A stretch of DNA of 64,000 nt, from assembly GCA_011523615.1 (NCBI GenBank), contig WTGJ01000020.1, positions 1 to 64,000 of the forward strand, in the 5' to 3' direction. The stretch is from Chloroflexota bacterium (GTDB lineage Bacteria; Chloroflexota; Anaerolineae; Aggregatilineales; Phototrophicaceae). This document shows positions 42,029 to 52,373 of this stretch, piece by piece; position 1 is the first letter of the stretch, and each line of letters begins with the position of its first letter. The notes under the pieces were generated by a model that did no database searches, was not told where the DNA came from, and saw nothing but the letters and a program-made list of their open reading frames with translations. Position numbers and translations under genes: made by a program.

Positions 42029-43092
42029 GCCCCCTCTGCCAACGAATCCTGCTGTTCTTGCAGCGACAGGGCATCGATGAACGTATCGATTGATCCATCC
42101 ATCACTTCCGGCAAATTGAATTCGCTGAGCGAAATGCGATGATCCGTCACCCTGCCCTGGGGATAGTTGTAGGTGCGAATCTTCTCGGCGCGGTCGCCAC
42201 TGCCGACTTGCCCGCGCCGCAGCTCATCCCGCTCCGCCCGTTGCTGTTCCATCTCCCGTTCATAAAGCCGGGCGATCAGCACCTGTTGTGCTCGGATTCG
42301 ATTCTGCAATTGACTGCGCTCATCTTGCATCTCAACGACGATGCCGGTCGGTAAGTGAGTCAAGCGGACCGCAGAATCCGTCGTGTTCACCGATTGGCCG
42401 CCGGCTCCTCGGCTGCGGAACACATCGACGCGCAGATCATTCCGATTCAGTTCGACATCCACTTCTTCCATCTCCGCCAACACCGCCACCGTAGCCGTGC
42501 TGGTATGGATCCGGCCCTGGCTCTCCGTAACGGGCACCCGCTGCACCCGATGGACGCCACTTTCATACTTCAACCGACTGTAGGCCCCCTCTCCTGCAAT
42601 GGAGAAGATCACGGACTTGAAACCACCGATGCCCGTTTCGTTCAAGTCCAACAGGTTGACTTGCCATCCCCGTCGCTCGGCGTAGCGCGTGTACATCCGA
42701 AAGAGATCCGCGGCAAAGATTCCTGCCTCATCGCCGCCGGCGCCGGCCCGAATTTCCATGATGACATTTTTCTGATCGCGCGGATCGCGGGGGATCAATG
42801 CCTTTCGCAGGGCATCGGTCAGTTGGTGCAGTCGATCTTGCAGACTCTCGACTTCCAAATCGGCGAGAGCCCGCATTTCTGCATCCTCCGCTTCGGATGA
42901 CAGTTGCCTGGCATCACGCAGCTCAGTGGACAATCTTTCATACTCGTGATAATTCGCAACCGTTTCACTGAGTGCCGCGCGCTCTTTGCTCAGCCCCACC
43001 ACGCGCCGATAATCTTCGGCCACGGCGGGATCGGCCAGCATTCGCTCCAACTCGGCATAGCGTTCGGCAACGGCGGCCAGTCTTTCAAACAT
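42025..43092 (-). CDS. prfA: Peptide chain release factor 1
   Basis: Recognises UAA and UAG and triggers peptide release. At 355 residues it carries the GGQ motif in SRGAGGQSVNTTDSAVR, the DEAGIFAADLFRMY block, and the tripeptide-anticodon loop around HRVQRVPVTESQGRIHTS. The ATG is preceded by GAGGGG. It heads the prfA-prmC-GT operon. Because RF1 does not read UGA, it has no bearing on the UGA decoding proposed for the SelW-like gene. Confidence 0.96.
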   Translation of the reverse strand: MFERLAAVAERYAELERMLADPAVAEDYRRVVGLSKERAALSETVANYHEYERLSTELRDARQLSSEAEDAEMRALADLEVESLQDRLHQLTDALRKALIPRDPRDQKNVIMEIRAGAGGDEAGIFAADLFRMYTRYAERRGWQVNLLDLNETGIGGFKSVIFSIAGEGAYSRLKYESGVHRVQRVPVTESQGRIHTSTATVAVLAEMEEVDVELNRNDLRVDVFRSRGAGGQSVNTTDSAVRLTHLPTGIVVEMQDERSQLQNRIRAQQVLIARLYEREMEQQRAERDELRRGQVGSGDRAEKIRTYNYPQGRVTDHRISLSEFNLPEVMDGSIDTFIDALSLQEQQDSLAEGA

Positions 43093-43244
43093 CGCCCCTC
43101 GGTAGAATCACAAAATCCATTGTATAGCCCATATGAGAGAATAGAAAGCCAGGCAGTCACAGCCATCACCGGCCCGGTTCAGCGCTACAATTCCTGCTTC
43201 CCCTTCGCTAAACTGCATGAGACAAAGCATGGCAAGAGAACGTC

Positions 43245-44933
43245 TTGGAAGAAAAAAATCTAGCGCCGAATTTCATCCGCGATATCATCCGCGCCGACCA
43301 GGAAAAAGGGACGTTTTCGGGCCGGGTGCAAACTCGCTTCCCACCCGAACCCAACGGCTACCTTCACATCGGCCATGCCAAAGCCATCTGTCTGAATTTT
43401 AGCTTGGCCGAAGAATTCGGTGGCACCTGCAACCTGCGTTTTGATGATACCAACCCCAGCCGCGCGGAAGAACAATACATCGATGCCATCCAAAGAGACA
43501 TCCGCTGGCTCGGCTTCGAATGGCAACGCACCTGTTATGCTTCGGATTATTTCGACCGGCTCTACCAATTCGCCGTTCAGCTCATCCAGGCCAACCTGGC
43601 GTATGTCGATCACCAGAGCGCGGAAGAGATGCGCAGCCATCGTGGCACGTTGACCGAACCGGGCATCAACAGCCCATATCGAGAGCGAAAGCCAGCGGAA
43701 AATCTCCTGCTCTTCCAACAAATGCGAGCGGGTAGGTTCGCGCCGGGTGAATGCGTCCTGCGAGCCAGGATTGATATGGCGGCCAGCAACATCAACCTGC
43801 GTGATCCCGTGCTGTACCGCATCCAATCCGCCAGCCACCCTCGCACGGGAAAAAAATGGTGCATCTATCCCTTATACGATTGGGCTCATGGCCAGTCGGA
43901 TTCCCTCGAAGGGGTGACGCATTCGCTGTGCTCTTTGGAATTCGAAAATCATCGCCCACTCTACGACTGGTTCTTGCATCAATTGTCGATTCATCACCCC
44001 AAACAAATCGAATTCGCCCGTCTCAACATGAGCCATACCTTGCTCAGCAAACGCATGCTCCGCCGTCTGGTTGAGGAGGGGCATGTCTCTGGTTGGGATG
44101 ACCCGCGCATGCCGACCCTCTCCGGTCTCCGCCGCCGTGGCTATTCCCCGCGTGCCATTCGCAATTTCTGTGAGGAAATCGGCGTTTCCCGCCGCAACAG
44201 CAGCGTCGATTGGAAAATGTTGGAGCACGTCCTGCGACAAGACCTGAATCACCACTCTCCGCGAGCGATGGCCGTACTGTCACCGCTGCGCATCGTCATT
44301 GAGAATTATCCTGAAGACGTGGTCGAAACCTTCACCGTCCCAAAGAACCCGGAGCAACCGGACGTGGGAACCCGTACGCTGCCTTTTTCCCGCGAGCTGT
44401 ACATCGAGCGGGATGACTTCATGGAAGAACCACCGCGCAAATTCTTCCGCCTCGCACCGGGCCGAGAAGTTCGGCTGCGTGCTGCCTATCTCATCACCTG
44501 CCACGATGTCATCAAAGACGAAGGTGGCAATGTCGTCGAACTGCGTTGTCGGTACGATCCCGAAACCCGCGGTGGCAACGCACCGGAAGGTCGGCGGGTG
44601 AAAGCGACGCTGCACTGGGTTTCGGTTTCGCACGCACAAAAAGCAGAAGTTCGTATGTATGAGAACCTCTTCACCCGAGAAAATCCCCTCGATGCGCCGG
44701 CAGGGAAAGACTTCATCCATAACCTGAACCCGAATTCCCTCAACATTCGCAAGCCATGTTTCATCGAGCCGGGCTTAGCGGTTGGAAGAGCCTTCACCCG
44801 TTACCAATTCGAGCGTCTGGGTTATTTCTGCGTCGATCCAGATAGCACCGGCGAAAATCCCGTTTTCAACCGGACCGTCGCGCTTCGTGATGAATGGGCC
44901 CGCCTGCAGCGTCGAACTCAGCAAAGAACATGA
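43245..44933 (+). CDS. glnS: Glutaminyl-tRNA synthetase
   Basis: Charges tRNA-Gln directly. At 562 residues it is a class Ib synthetase with the HIGH motif in [19 protein letters not shown], the [15 protein letters not shown] block, and the KMSKS-equivalent in [17 protein letters not shown]. The C-terminal beta-barrel anticodon domain with [12 protein letters not shown] and [12 protein letters not shown] is GlnRS rather than GluRS type. The only in-frame start is TTG 43245, which has AAGAGA upstream. holB overlaps its stop. Direct GlnRS is patchy among bacteria, so transfer in the past is likely (known of the family). Confidence 0.95.
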   Translation: MEEKNLAPNFIRDIIRADQEKGTFSGRVQTRFPPEPNGYLHIGHAKAICLNFSLAEEFGGTCNLRFDDTNPSRAEEQYIDAIQRDIRWLGFEWQRTCYASDYFDRLYQFAVQLIQANLAYVDHQSAEEMRSHRGTLTEPGINSPYRERKPAENLLLFQQMRAGRFAPGECVLRARIDMAASNINLRDPVLYRIQSASHPRTGKKWCIYPLYDWAHGQSDSLEGVTHSLCSLEFENHRPLYDWFLHQLSIHHPKQIEFARLNMSHTLLSKRMLRRLVEEGHVSGWDDPRMPTLSGLRRRGYSPRAIRNFCEEIGVSRRNSSVDWKMLEHVLRQDLNHHSPRAMAVLSPLRIVIENYPEDVVETFTVPKNPEQPDVGTRTLPFSRELYIERDDFMEEPPRKFFRLAPGREVRLRAAYLITCHDVIKDEGGNVVELRCRYDPETRGGNAPEGRRVKATLHWVSVSHAQKAEVRMYENLFTRENPLDAPAGKDFIHNLNPNSLNIRKPCFIEPGLAVGRAFTRYQFERLGYFCVDPDSTGENPVFNRTVALRDEWARLQRRTQQRT

Positions 44934-45952
44934 AAGCAACTTCGCCGCCCGCCTGGCCCATCATCGGCCATGAATGGGCCGTCCAGTTCCTGCAACGAAC
45001 CATCGAGCAGGGCCGCACCCGACATGCCTACCTCTTCGTGGGGCCGGCGGATATCGGCAAACGCCAGGTTGCGCTCGCCTTCGCCATGGCGCTCAATTGC
45101 AAAGAAGGGGGAGCAGCTCCATGCCAGCGATGCCGCAACTGCCAGCTCATCCGCCAGCAGAGCAGCGCGGACCTCTTCTTCAGCCAAACGAGCGGCAGCA
45201 GCAACACCCTGCCGATCGAAGAGATCCGTCGCGCCAGCGCTTTCCTCGCCCTACAACCCTATGAAATGCGCTACCGCATCGCGATCTTGAATGATTTCGA
45301 ACGCACTGCGCCACTCGCTCAGGACGCGCTCTTGAAGACCCTGGAAGAACCGCCACCTTATGCCCTCCTGTTCTTGCTGGCCGCCGATGAGAGTCAGATT
45401 TCGCCCACCATCCTCAGTCGCTGTCAGAAGTTGCGCTTGCGCCAGGTTGATCCGGCAGTGTTGGCCGAACAATTGACCGCTCAGTACGAGGCAGCGCGCG
45501 AACAGGCGCAGCTGCTCGCTCAGGTCAGCGGCGGCCGGCCAGGCTGGGCGATCCGTGCTTTGCAGGACGAAGCGCTGATGGCAACGAGAAACCAGGCAAT
45601 TGCCCTGCTCAATTCTTGCATGAGCCAGAGCCGTGCCGAACGGTTCCGCAGCGCCGAACGCCTCGCCAAGGATAAGAAAACATTCGAAGAGACGCTCTCT
45701 TGGTGGCAGAGCTATTGGCGAGATGTGCTTTTGCTCGCGGTTGATCCCTCACATGCAGCCACGAATTGCGATCAACACGAACAATTAACCACCCTGGCCC
45801 GAGAGCTGAAGGGCAAAGAGATCGTGCGGGCTCTGCAAGCCACCCGCAAGTTGAGCGAGCGCCTGGCCTTGAATCTCAATCTGCGCCTGGCCATCGAAGT
45901 GCTGTTATTGGCATACCCACGCCTGCCTCGCTACCATATGATCAGCCATTGA
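44930..45952 (+). CDS. holB: DNA polymerase III delta' subunit
   Basis: The clamp-loader subunit that, with gamma/tau and delta, loads the sliding clamp. Of 340 residues, the AAA+ part shows [35 protein letters not shown] (a degenerate P-loop, as usual in delta'), the zinc-binding [10 protein letters not shown] cluster with an upstream Cys, [25 protein letters not shown] in pieces, and the sensor [21 protein letters not shown] 44930 overlaps the glnS stop (ATGA). Confidence 0.91.
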   Translation: MKATSPPAWPIIGHEWAVQFLQRTIEQGRTRHAYLFVGPADIGKRQVALAFAMALNCKEGGAAPCQRCRNCQLIRQQSSADLFFSQTSGSSNTLPIEEIRRASAFLALQPYEMRYRIAILNDFERTAPLAQDALLKTLEEPPPYALLFLLAADESQISPTILSRCQKLRLRQVDPAVLAEQLTAQYEAAREQAQLLAQVSGGRPGWAIRALQDEALMATRNQAIALLNSCMSQSRAERFRSAERLAKDKKTFEETLSWWQSYWRDVLLLAVDPSHAATNCDQHEQLTTLARELKGKEIVRALQATRKLSERLALNLNLRLAIEVLLLAYPRLPRYHMISH

Positions 45953-45972
45953 GTTACCCCCGAACGGAAGCG

Positions 45973-48147
45973 ATGAATTCCCGTACCAAAACTGGCGTCA
46001 TCCAATTATCCCCCGAAAATTACTTGAATCGAGAGGCAGCCACACTGGCTTTTCAGAGGCGCGTCCTCGCCCTGGCGCAGGATGCAGAAATCCCCTTGCT
46101 CGAGCGGGTCAAATTCGCCTCGATCGTCGGCAGCAATCTGGATGAATTTTTCATGGTGCGGGTCGGAACTTATCAGCAGCGTCAAAATTTGGGGCTCGCG
46201 AATACTCGCCCCGATGGTTTGTTTCCCGAGCAAGTGCTCGCCCATATCAGTGAAGAAGCGGGCGCCATCATCCAGGAACTCCGCGCCACGCTGAATGAGA
46301 TCTTCGTCGATCTCGCCAAGTATGACATTCAGCTGATCACCCCTGCCGCACTCGACGAAGAGACCACCGTTCTATTGCGTTCGTATTTCCAGGAAGAAGT
46401 GTTCCCGGTCCTGACGCCTCTGGCAGTGGATCACGCACGACCGTTTCCTTTCATCTCCAATTTGAGCATGAACCTTGGGGTGCTGCTGCGGCACGATGAT
46501 GGCGATGATGACGAACCACTGCAATTCGTACGCATCAAGGTGCCGCCGTTCATCCCCCGCCTGCTCGATGTCAACGAAATCCTCCGCCGGCAAGACCACC
46601 CGAATATTCCGCCCGGCTACCGTTACTTATGGCTGGAAGACCTCATCGCCAACAATTTGGATCAGCTCTTTCCGGGGATGAAGATCGTCGAACATTACCC
46701 CTTCCGCGTCGTGAGGAATACCGACATCGATTATGAATACGAGCGTGAAGAATCGGAGCTGAACATCAGCAATATCATCGAAGCGAGCCTGCTCGAGCGC
46801 CGATTTGGCTCGATCACACGCCTCGGTGTTCCCAGCGACATCAGCGAAAGCATGTTGGCCCGACTCCGAAGCGACCTGCAAATCGACAACGTGCGCGATG
46901 TCTATTACATCAACGGCGCTTTGGGTTCCGCCAGTCTGCATGATATGACCACACTGGATCTGCCTGAGCTTCGCTATCCCCCACATACTCCACGCATCGC
47001 GGAAAGTCTGCAGGAGCAAACGCAGCTGTTCGATACCATCCGTCGCGGTGACATCCTCCTCTTCCACCCCTATGATTCCTTCACCCCGGTGGAAGACTTT
47101 TTCCGTCAAGCCGCTGTCGATCCACAAGTGGTCGCCATCAAAACCACGCTGTATCGCGTCGGCAACAATTCACCCGTGGTTCAGGCCCTCATGGATGCCC
47201 GCGATAACGACAAGCAAGTTTCGGTGCTCGTGGAGCTCAAGGCTCGCTTTGACGAAGAAAACAACCTCATCTGGACGCGCGCTTTGGAAAACAAAGGCGT
47301 TCATGTCATCTATGGGGTCGAAGAATTGCCGGTGAAAACCCATTCCAAAGTCACGATGGTGGTTCGGCGCGAAGGAAATCTCCTGCGCCGTTACATCCAT
47401 CTCAGCAGTGGCAATTACAATTCGAGCACCGCCCGCATCTATTCCGATATCGGCCTATTCACCTGCCATCAGGGCCTGGCCGAAGACGTTTCGCGCCTGT
47501 TCAATCGCCTGACCGGTTTTGCCCCTTCCACCCAATACCAGCATTTATGGGTCGCACCGGAGTATCTGCTGCCCGCTTTATTGGAGCGCATCGATGGTGA
47601 AATTGCTGCCGCAGAATCGGGCAAACCCGCATACATCATCCTGAAAGCGAACCAACTCGAGGAAGACCGCATCATCGAGCGCCTTTACCAGGCCTCCGCC
47701 GCTGGCGTGAAGGTTGACCTCATCATCCGTGGCTTCAGCACCCTCAAATGCGGCATCCCCAAACTGAGCGAGAACATCCGCCAGATCAGCATCCTGGGCC
47801 GCTTCCTGGAACACTCACGCATCTTTTATTTTCACAGCGCCCCGGCGGATCAACGCATTTACATCGGCAGCGCGGATCTGATGCGCCGCAACCTGTACAA
47901 TCGCGTGGAAACCGTCTTCCCGATCCTGGACACAAACGTCCAACAGCAGGTCCTGCGCATTTTGGCCACGCAGATGGCGGACAATACCCTGGCCTGGGAG
48001 ATGGGCGCCGATGGCAATTTCCAGCGCCGCCAGCTCCAAGAGAGTGAAGAAGCCGTCAATTCACAAGACATCTTCTTGCGCAACAGCTCCGGGCTGGATC
48101 AGCTGCCCCGTTTCCTGGCCGAAACAGGCAACGGAATCCATCCATAA
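45973..48147 (+). CDS. ppk: Polyphosphate kinase PPK1
   Basis: Makes inorganic polyphosphate from ATP reversibly. The 724-residue protein has the N-terminal domain (ENYLNREAATLAFQRRVLALA), the head domain, and the two C-terminal catalytic domains. The phosphorylated His is in the VKTHSKVTMVVRR segment and RRYIHLSSGNYN follows; the second catalytic domain holds STLKCGIPKLSENI and IYIGSADLMRRNLYNRVE. ATG 45973 with GGAAG upstream is used; the open frame extends back into holB but that part is not conserved. It starts 20 bases after holB. Confidence 0.95.
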   Translation: MNSRTKTGVIQLSPENYLNREAATLAFQRRVLALAQDAEIPLLERVKFASIVGSNLDEFFMVRVGTYQQRQNLGLANTRPDGLFPEQVLAHISEEAGAIIQELRATLNEIFVDLAKYDIQLITPAALDEETTVLLRSYFQEEVFPVLTPLAVDHARPFPFISNLSMNLGVLLRHDDGDDDEPLQFVRIKVPPFIPRLLDVNEILRRQDHPNIPPGYRYLWLEDLIANNLDQLFPGMKIVEHYPFRVVRNTDIDYEYEREESELNISNIIEASLLERRFGSITRLGVPSDISESMLARLRSDLQIDNVRDVYYINGALGSASLHDMTTLDLPELRYPPHTPRIAESLQEQTQLFDTIRRGDILLFHPYDSFTPVEDFFRQAAVDPQVVAIKTTLYRVGNNSPVVQALMDARDNDKQVSVLVELKARFDEENNLIWTRALENKGVHVIYGVEELPVKTHSKVTMVVRREGNLLRRYIHLSSGNYNSSTARIYSDIGLFTCHQGLAEDVSRLFNRLTGFAPSTQYQHLWVAPEYLLPALLERIDGEIAAAESGKPAYIILKANQLEEDRIIERLYQASAAGVKVDLIIRGFSTLKCGIPKLSENIRQISILGRFLEHSRIFYFHSAPADQRIYIGSADLMRRNLYNRVETVFPILDTNVQQQVLRILATQMADNTLAWEMGADGNFQRRQLQESEEAVNSQDIFLRNSSGLDQLPRFLAETGNGIHP

Positions 48148-48176
48148 TCCCCCGCCTCCCCGCGGTACCGCTCTAT

Positions 48177-49382
48177 ATGATCATCGCTGCCCTGAGCGGT
48201 TTTTCCTGGTCGCTCTACGCCACCATCGATGTGTATTACCACGCCGCCACCGTGGGCCTGAACCCGCTGCAGCTGGTGCTCGTCGGCACGACGCTGGAAA
48301 TCACGGTCCTCCTCAGCGAGACGCCCACCGGCATCCTCGCCGACCTCATCAGCAGACGCCTGTCCATCATCATTGGTTATGTACTGTATGGCATCGGCTT
48401 CCTCATTGAAGGGAGTTTTCCCTCCTTTGTCCCTCTCATGTTGGGCACCGTATTCTGGGGACTGGGGGCGACCTTCATCAGCGGTGCAGAAGAAGCGTGG
48501 ATCGCTGACGAAATCATCGCCACGAATGGTCCCCCCCTCCAACCGATCTTCCTGCGTGGGACTCAGTGGAAAAAAATGGGTGAGTTGCTTGCGATCCCGT
48601 TCAGCATCGCCCTGGCATTCATCGCCGTGCCGATCCCCATCCTCGTCTCTGGCCTCAGTCATCTCGTCCTGGCCATCTTCCTCGCCATCTTCATGCCCGA
48701 AACTGGTTTTCAGCCGACCCCGCGTGACGCGCGCCAACCCTGGCGACAGTTGCGGGCCGGGATCTCTGCCGTTCGCCTGAGTCCCGTTTTGCTCTTTGTG
48801 CTGGGCATCGCCCTGTTTTATGGCGTGTACAGCGAGGGTTTTGATCGCCTCTGGACCAAGCACCTGCTGGATCACTTCACATTACCCATCATCGGCACCT
48901 TACCCATCTTCATCTGGTGGGGAATCCTGAATGGTGTGAGCTCTTTGCTGTCGATCTTCCTCGCCGAATTCACCCGCCGGCAGCTGACGACCGGCAGCCA
49001 TCGGGTCATCTGGCTCATGCTCAGCATTACGCTGTTCATCAGTCTCGGCATCTTCTTCTACGCTCAGATCCGTTGGTTGGTCTTCGCTCTTCTGGCTTAC
49101 ATTTTCATCACGGTCCTGCGCACACTGTACATTCCATTGTTCACCGGTTGGATCAATGGCTTCATCCCATCTGAGGTACGGGCCACCGTGATTTCGCTCA
49201 TCTGGCAGGTGGATTCGGTCGGTCAAATTGCCGGTGGGCCACCGATCGGCTATGTCGGTTTGCAAGTGGGCACTCGTTGGGCCCTGAGTTGCAGCGCCAT
49301 CCTCCTCTTGCCTGCCACCTGGCTCTTGGCTCGCATCAGAGGCAAATCGCCCTCGCCGCCGATCCTGCAGCAAGAAGCATAG
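48177..49382 (+). CDS. MFS transporter, function unknown
   Basis: A 12-helix major facilitator of 401 residues. The helix 2-3 loop ETPTGILADLISRRLSIIIG is MFS motif A, and a central loop separates the two six-helix halves. The subfamily is like the tetracycline/DHA-type antiporters seen in Actinobacteria and Chloroflexota; no substrate is suggested by the neighbours. The coding frame looks protein-like for 11 codons upstream of ATG 48177 (reading IIPRLPAVPLY), but no normal start codon is there, so the true N-terminus may use a rare start or be ATG 48177. It is 29 bases after ppk. Confidence 0.8.
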   Translation: MIIAALSGFSWSLYATIDVYYHAATVGLNPLQLVLVGTTLEITVLLSETPTGILADLISRRLSIIIGYVLYGIGFLIEGSFPSFVPLMLGTVFWGLGATFISGAEEAWIADEIIATNGPPLQPIFLRGTQWKKMGELLAIPFSIALAFIAVPIPILVSGLSHLVLAIFLAIFMPETGFQPTPRDARQPWRQLRAGISAVRLSPVLLFVLGIALFYGVYSEGFDRLWTKHLLDHFTLPIIGTLPIFIWWGILNGVSSLLSIFLAEFTRRQLTTGSHRVIWLMLSITLFISLGIFFYAQIRWLVFALLAYIFITVLRTLYIPLFTGWINGFIPSEVRATVISLIWQVDSVGQIAGGPPIGYVGLQVGTRWALSCSAILLLPATWLLARIRGKSPSPPILQQEA

Positions 49383-49447
49383 GGGGAGCGAAAACAACCC
49401 ATGTGTCTTCTCGTCGTCCTGCAAACCTCATCCTCTGGATCGCTTCC

Positions 49448-50419
49448 ATGAACCGTGATGCCTACCATGCGCTCCAATCCTTCGGCATGGATGACGCTCA
49501 GCTGCATGCTCTGCCATCGATCAGCAACCGAATCTGGCGGGTGCATTGCGACCAGGGCATCTTCGTCCTGCGCATCGCAGCGGCGACCCATACCACTGCC
49601 GACCGACTCAACTGCGAATTCGCCTGGTTGCAGGCCATCCATGAAGAGACGGAACTCGTCGCACCGGTCCCACAATCCACGCTCCGTGGCGAATCATTCT
49701 GCCTTACGAAATCTTCCCATTTTGCATCGCTGTTCCGCTGGATCCCCGGCCAGACGCTGGATCCAAACGATATGGATTGTGAAACGTTGCAGGAAATCGG
49801 CACCTTTGTCGCCAGGTTGCATGAACACGCGGCGCAATTTCAACCCAGGCCACCCTGGAAGCCTGCTTCAATGCTCGCCGACCATCTTTTCAGCGCCCAA
49901 TCGTTGTATCATTCCGTCGATATCGCTTTAGAGCGGGTCTTGCCTGAGGAATTGCGCTCGCTCATCGCCGAAGTTGGTGAACGCTTCCGCGCCAACCTCA
50001 CCCCCCTGGATGGCGACCCGAGCGCCTGCGGCATGATTCACGGCGATCTGGTCGCGAAGAATTGGCTGCGCTGCCCCACCGGTCTGGCGCTCATTGATTT
50101 CGATCATTCTGGTTGGGGCTATTTTTGGTACGACCTGGCTGCGCTCTGCATCCAATTCCTCGACGAAGAGAATTTTGCCGCGCTGCAAGCGGCGCTCATC
50201 GACGGTTATGCTTCTTCGCGTCCCTGGCCGGCAAATGCGGAGCACCTGCTGGAGAACTGCATCATCGCCCGCTATGCAGCCTCCTGCCTCTGGCTGGCTC
50301 GAGAGAGCGTTCAACCGCAATTCGCAGGCAAAGCTCAGGCAGCGCTGGCGTTCCGCAGCGAACAACTGAAACGGTATTTGGTCAGCGGGCAACTCCCGCG
50401 CCGCGGCGTTCAGTTTTGA
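49448..50419 (+). CDS. Aminoglycoside phosphotransferase-like kinase (APH family)
   Basis: A 323-residue protein-kinase-fold phosphotransferase. The catalytic loop is MIHGDLVAKNWL (HGDxxxxN) and the metal-binding DFD is in ALIDFDHSGWGYFWYDLA. The N-lobe has RIWRVHCDQGIFVLRI. This family includes homoserine kinase, choline kinase and antibiotic kinases; the HSGWGYFWYDLA form is common in housekeeping members. The substrate is unknown. ATG 49448 is chosen; the frame is open further upstream into the MFS gene but is unconserved there. Confidence 0.82.
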   Translation: MNRDAYHALQSFGMDDAQLHALPSISNRIWRVHCDQGIFVLRIAAATHTTADRLNCEFAWLQAIHEETELVAPVPQSTLRGESFCLTKSSHFASLFRWIPGQTLDPNDMDCETLQEIGTFVARLHEHAAQFQPRPPWKPASMLADHLFSAQSLYHSVDIALERVLPEELRSLIAEVGERFRANLTPLDGDPSACGMIHGDLVAKNWLRCPTGLALIDFDHSGWGYFWYDLAALCIQFLDEENFAALQAALIDGYASSRPWPANAEHLLENCIIARYAASCLWLARESVQPQFAGKAQAALAFRSEQLKRYLVSGQLPRRGVQF

Positions 50420-50442
50420 CCGCATCCCGCATTTGCGGCAAG

Positions 50443-51279
50443 CTACCTTGCCTTCAACCAATCGCGCAGGGTGCGAAAGAACAATCCTTCTTCTTCGATG
50501 TAGGGGAAATGCCCACTCTTCTCGAAGATCATCAACTCTGAATTCGGCAGGGCATCGTGCATGCGTTGACCCTGCTCCGCCGGTGTGATCCAGTCATCCG
50601 CCCCACTGAGGATCAAGGTCGGCACGTTCACCTGTGGCAGGACAGCCAGGGTATTGAATTCCGGCATGCAATGTTGGCTGCAATGGTTCCAGGCGGCTGC
50701 ACTGAATTTCACGTTGGCCATCACCGAATTCACGTCGTCAGCAAAAACGTCCGGCTGGTGGAAATACAACGGCCCGATCCGCGTCATGATGCTCTCAAAA
50801 TCCTCATCTCGGGCCAGCGGATCCGGTGCAAAGGCCTCGGCAACTCCGGCGATGGCTTCGGGTGAAGATGCGCGCGTTTCCGCATTGGCCGCAATGACTT
50901 CCGGATAATCGAGCGCCGGCGCCGTACAGAGCAGCACCAGCCCCGTCAATCGCTCTGGATAGCGCGCCGCATATTCCTGGCCGAGGAAACCACCATAGGA
51001 ATGACCCAACAAGGAAATCTGCTCGTAGCCCAAGTGCGCGCGCAAAGCATCGGCATCCGCCGCCCAAGTGTCGTGGGTTACGCCCTCCCATTCAATCGGC
51101 CGCGATCGGCCGTTCCCACGGTGGTCATACAAGATCAAAGTCCATTGATCAGCCATTTGCTCGAACCAGGGCAGAAAATAGCTATGATCACAACCCAGCC
51201 CACCGTGCATCAACATCAGTGGTGGGCCGCTGCCCATCGTGCGGTAATATAGCTTCACCCCATTGACTTCGGCGAACAT
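50443..51279 (-). CDS. Alpha/beta hydrolase, copy 1
   Basis: A 278-residue alpha/beta hydrolase. The nucleophile elbow is GHSYGG, the oxyanion region is MHGGLGCDHS, the acid is in SGADDWITP and the catalytic His in EKSGHFPY. The DHRGNGRS motif is typical of proline iminopeptidase-like hydrolases. A second gene, very similar in sequence, lies directly upstream on the same strand, so this is a tandem duplicate. The ATG has GGGGG seven bases upstream. Substrate unknown. Confidence 0.86.
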   Translation of the reverse strand: MFAEVNGVKLYYRTMGSGPPLMLMHGGLGCDHSYFLPWFEQMADQWTLILYDHRGNGRSRPIEWEGVTHDTWAADADALRAHLGYEQISLLGHSYGGFLGQEYAARYPERLTGLVLLCTAPALDYPEVIAANAETRASSPEAIAGVAEAFAPDPLARDEDFESIMTRIGPLYFHQPDVFADDVNSVMANVKFSAAAWNHCSQHCMPEFNTLAVLPQVNVPTLILSGADDWITPAEQGQRMHDALPNSELMIFEKSGHFPYIEEEGLFFRTLRDWLKAR

Positions 51280-51325
51280 GCGAACCCCCTTTTCTCCTCA
51301 CACCATTGAATGGCTCATTTGCGTA

Positions 51326-52177
51326 TCATTCGGCAGAAAGGCTATGTCGGGACAGCCATTCCCGCAGTGCCTTAAAGAACAACTCTTGCTCCTCGATATT
51401 GGGAACATGCCCGCTTTTCTCGAAAATCACCAATTCTGAATGGGGCATGGCTTCGTGGATCCGTTTCCCCTGCTCCGCCGGGGTAATCCAATCATCCGCG
51501 CCACTCAAGATCAGTGTCGGCACGTGAATTTTCGGCAGCTCATCCATCACGTTGAATTCGGGTAGACAAACCAGACTACAGTGGTTCCATGCCGCCGCAC
51601 TGAACACCGTATCTGCCAAAAACGACGCGACGTGTTCGGGGAATTCTTCCGGTCGATGAAAATACAAGGGTGCCAGGGCCTTGAGAATTCTCCTAAAATC
51701 CGCATCTTCAGCCACGGGCTCATCCGAAAGCGCTTCATCGACCGCCGCGATGGCCTCCGGCGTCCTCGCTCGGGCTCTTGCATTCGCCTGGATGATATCC
51801 CCGTAATCCCAAGCAGGCGCCGTACACAGCAATACCAGCGCCTCCAACCGCTCTGGGTATCGTGCCGCGTATTCTTGCGCCAAAAAACCGCCATAGGAAT
51901 GGCCCAATAGCGACATCTTCTCATAACCCAGGTGCTCTCGCAATGCATCGGCATCGGCCGCCCAGGTGTCGTGGGTTACACCCTCCCATTCAATCGGCCG
52001 CGATAAGCCATTGCCGCGGTGGTCATACAGGATCAACGTCCATTCATCGGCGATTTCCAGGAATTGCGGCAAGTAGGAAGAATGGTCAGCACCCAAACCG
52101 CCATGCATCAACATCAGGGGTGGCCCGCTGCCTATCATCTGGTAAAACAGCTTCACTCCATTCACTTCTGCGAACAT
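51326..52177 (-). CDS. Alpha/beta hydrolase, copy 2
   Basis: A 283-residue paralogue of the downstream hydrolase. The first 120 residues are nearly the same (MFAEVNGVKL, GPPLMLMHGGLG, the EGVTHDTWAADADALR block, SLLGHSYGGFL), as is the SGADDWITPAEQG end; the lid region in between differs most. The triad residues Ser, Asp and His are kept in both copies. The ATG has AGGAG eight bases upstream. The two are separated by only 46 bp and are likely co-transcribed. They may differ in substrate. Confidence 0.86.
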   Translation of the reverse strand: MFAEVNGVKLFYQMIGSGPPLMLMHGGLGADHSSYLPQFLEIADEWTLILYDHRGNGLSRPIEWEGVTHDTWAADADALREHLGYEKMSLLGHSYGGFLAQEYAARYPERLEALVLLCTAPAWDYGDIIQANARARARTPEAIAAVDEALSDEPVAEDADFRRILKALAPLYFHRPEEFPEHVASFLADTVFSAAAWNHCSLVCLPEFNVMDELPKIHVPTLILSGADDWITPAEQGKRIHEAMPHSELVIFEKSGHVPNIEEQELFFKALREWLSRHSLSAE

Positions 52178-52206
52178 TCAGCTTCTCCTGTCGTTATACT
52201 ATGCTC

Positions 52207-52365
52207 ATGTCTCTTGATGCTCGACCGCCTCGGGGTAAAAATCCTAAACTCAGCCCCGCCGAACGAGCCCAGATTCGCCAACTGATCCAGTATCTCCTGG
52301 CCATCATCCTCTTCGTCATCCTGACCGGTTTGATCGTCGGCGTCGTGCTGAATCTTAGCAACTAG
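52207..52365 (+). CDS. Small single-pass membrane protein, 52 aa
   Basis: A short protein with a basic N-terminal part (SLDARPPRGKNPKLSPAERAQIR in pieces) and one strong transmembrane helix (YLLAIILFVILTGLIVGVVL). I do not recognise it, but a TATACT hexamer at 52195-52200 places +7 on this ATG, so it is probably a real leaderless gene. An alternative ATG at 52201 lies too close to the hexamer. It is convergent with the Zn-PLC-like gene, with 8 bp between. Confidence 0.62.
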   Translation: MSLDARPPRGKNPKLSPAERAQIRQLIQYLLAIILFVILTGLIVGVVLNLSN

Positions 52366-52373
52366 GATTGCCT

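Noticed and set aside
45766-45972. Longer start for ppk inside holB
   Set aside because: The 69 extra residues overlap holB in another frame; ATG 45973 begins the conserved protein.
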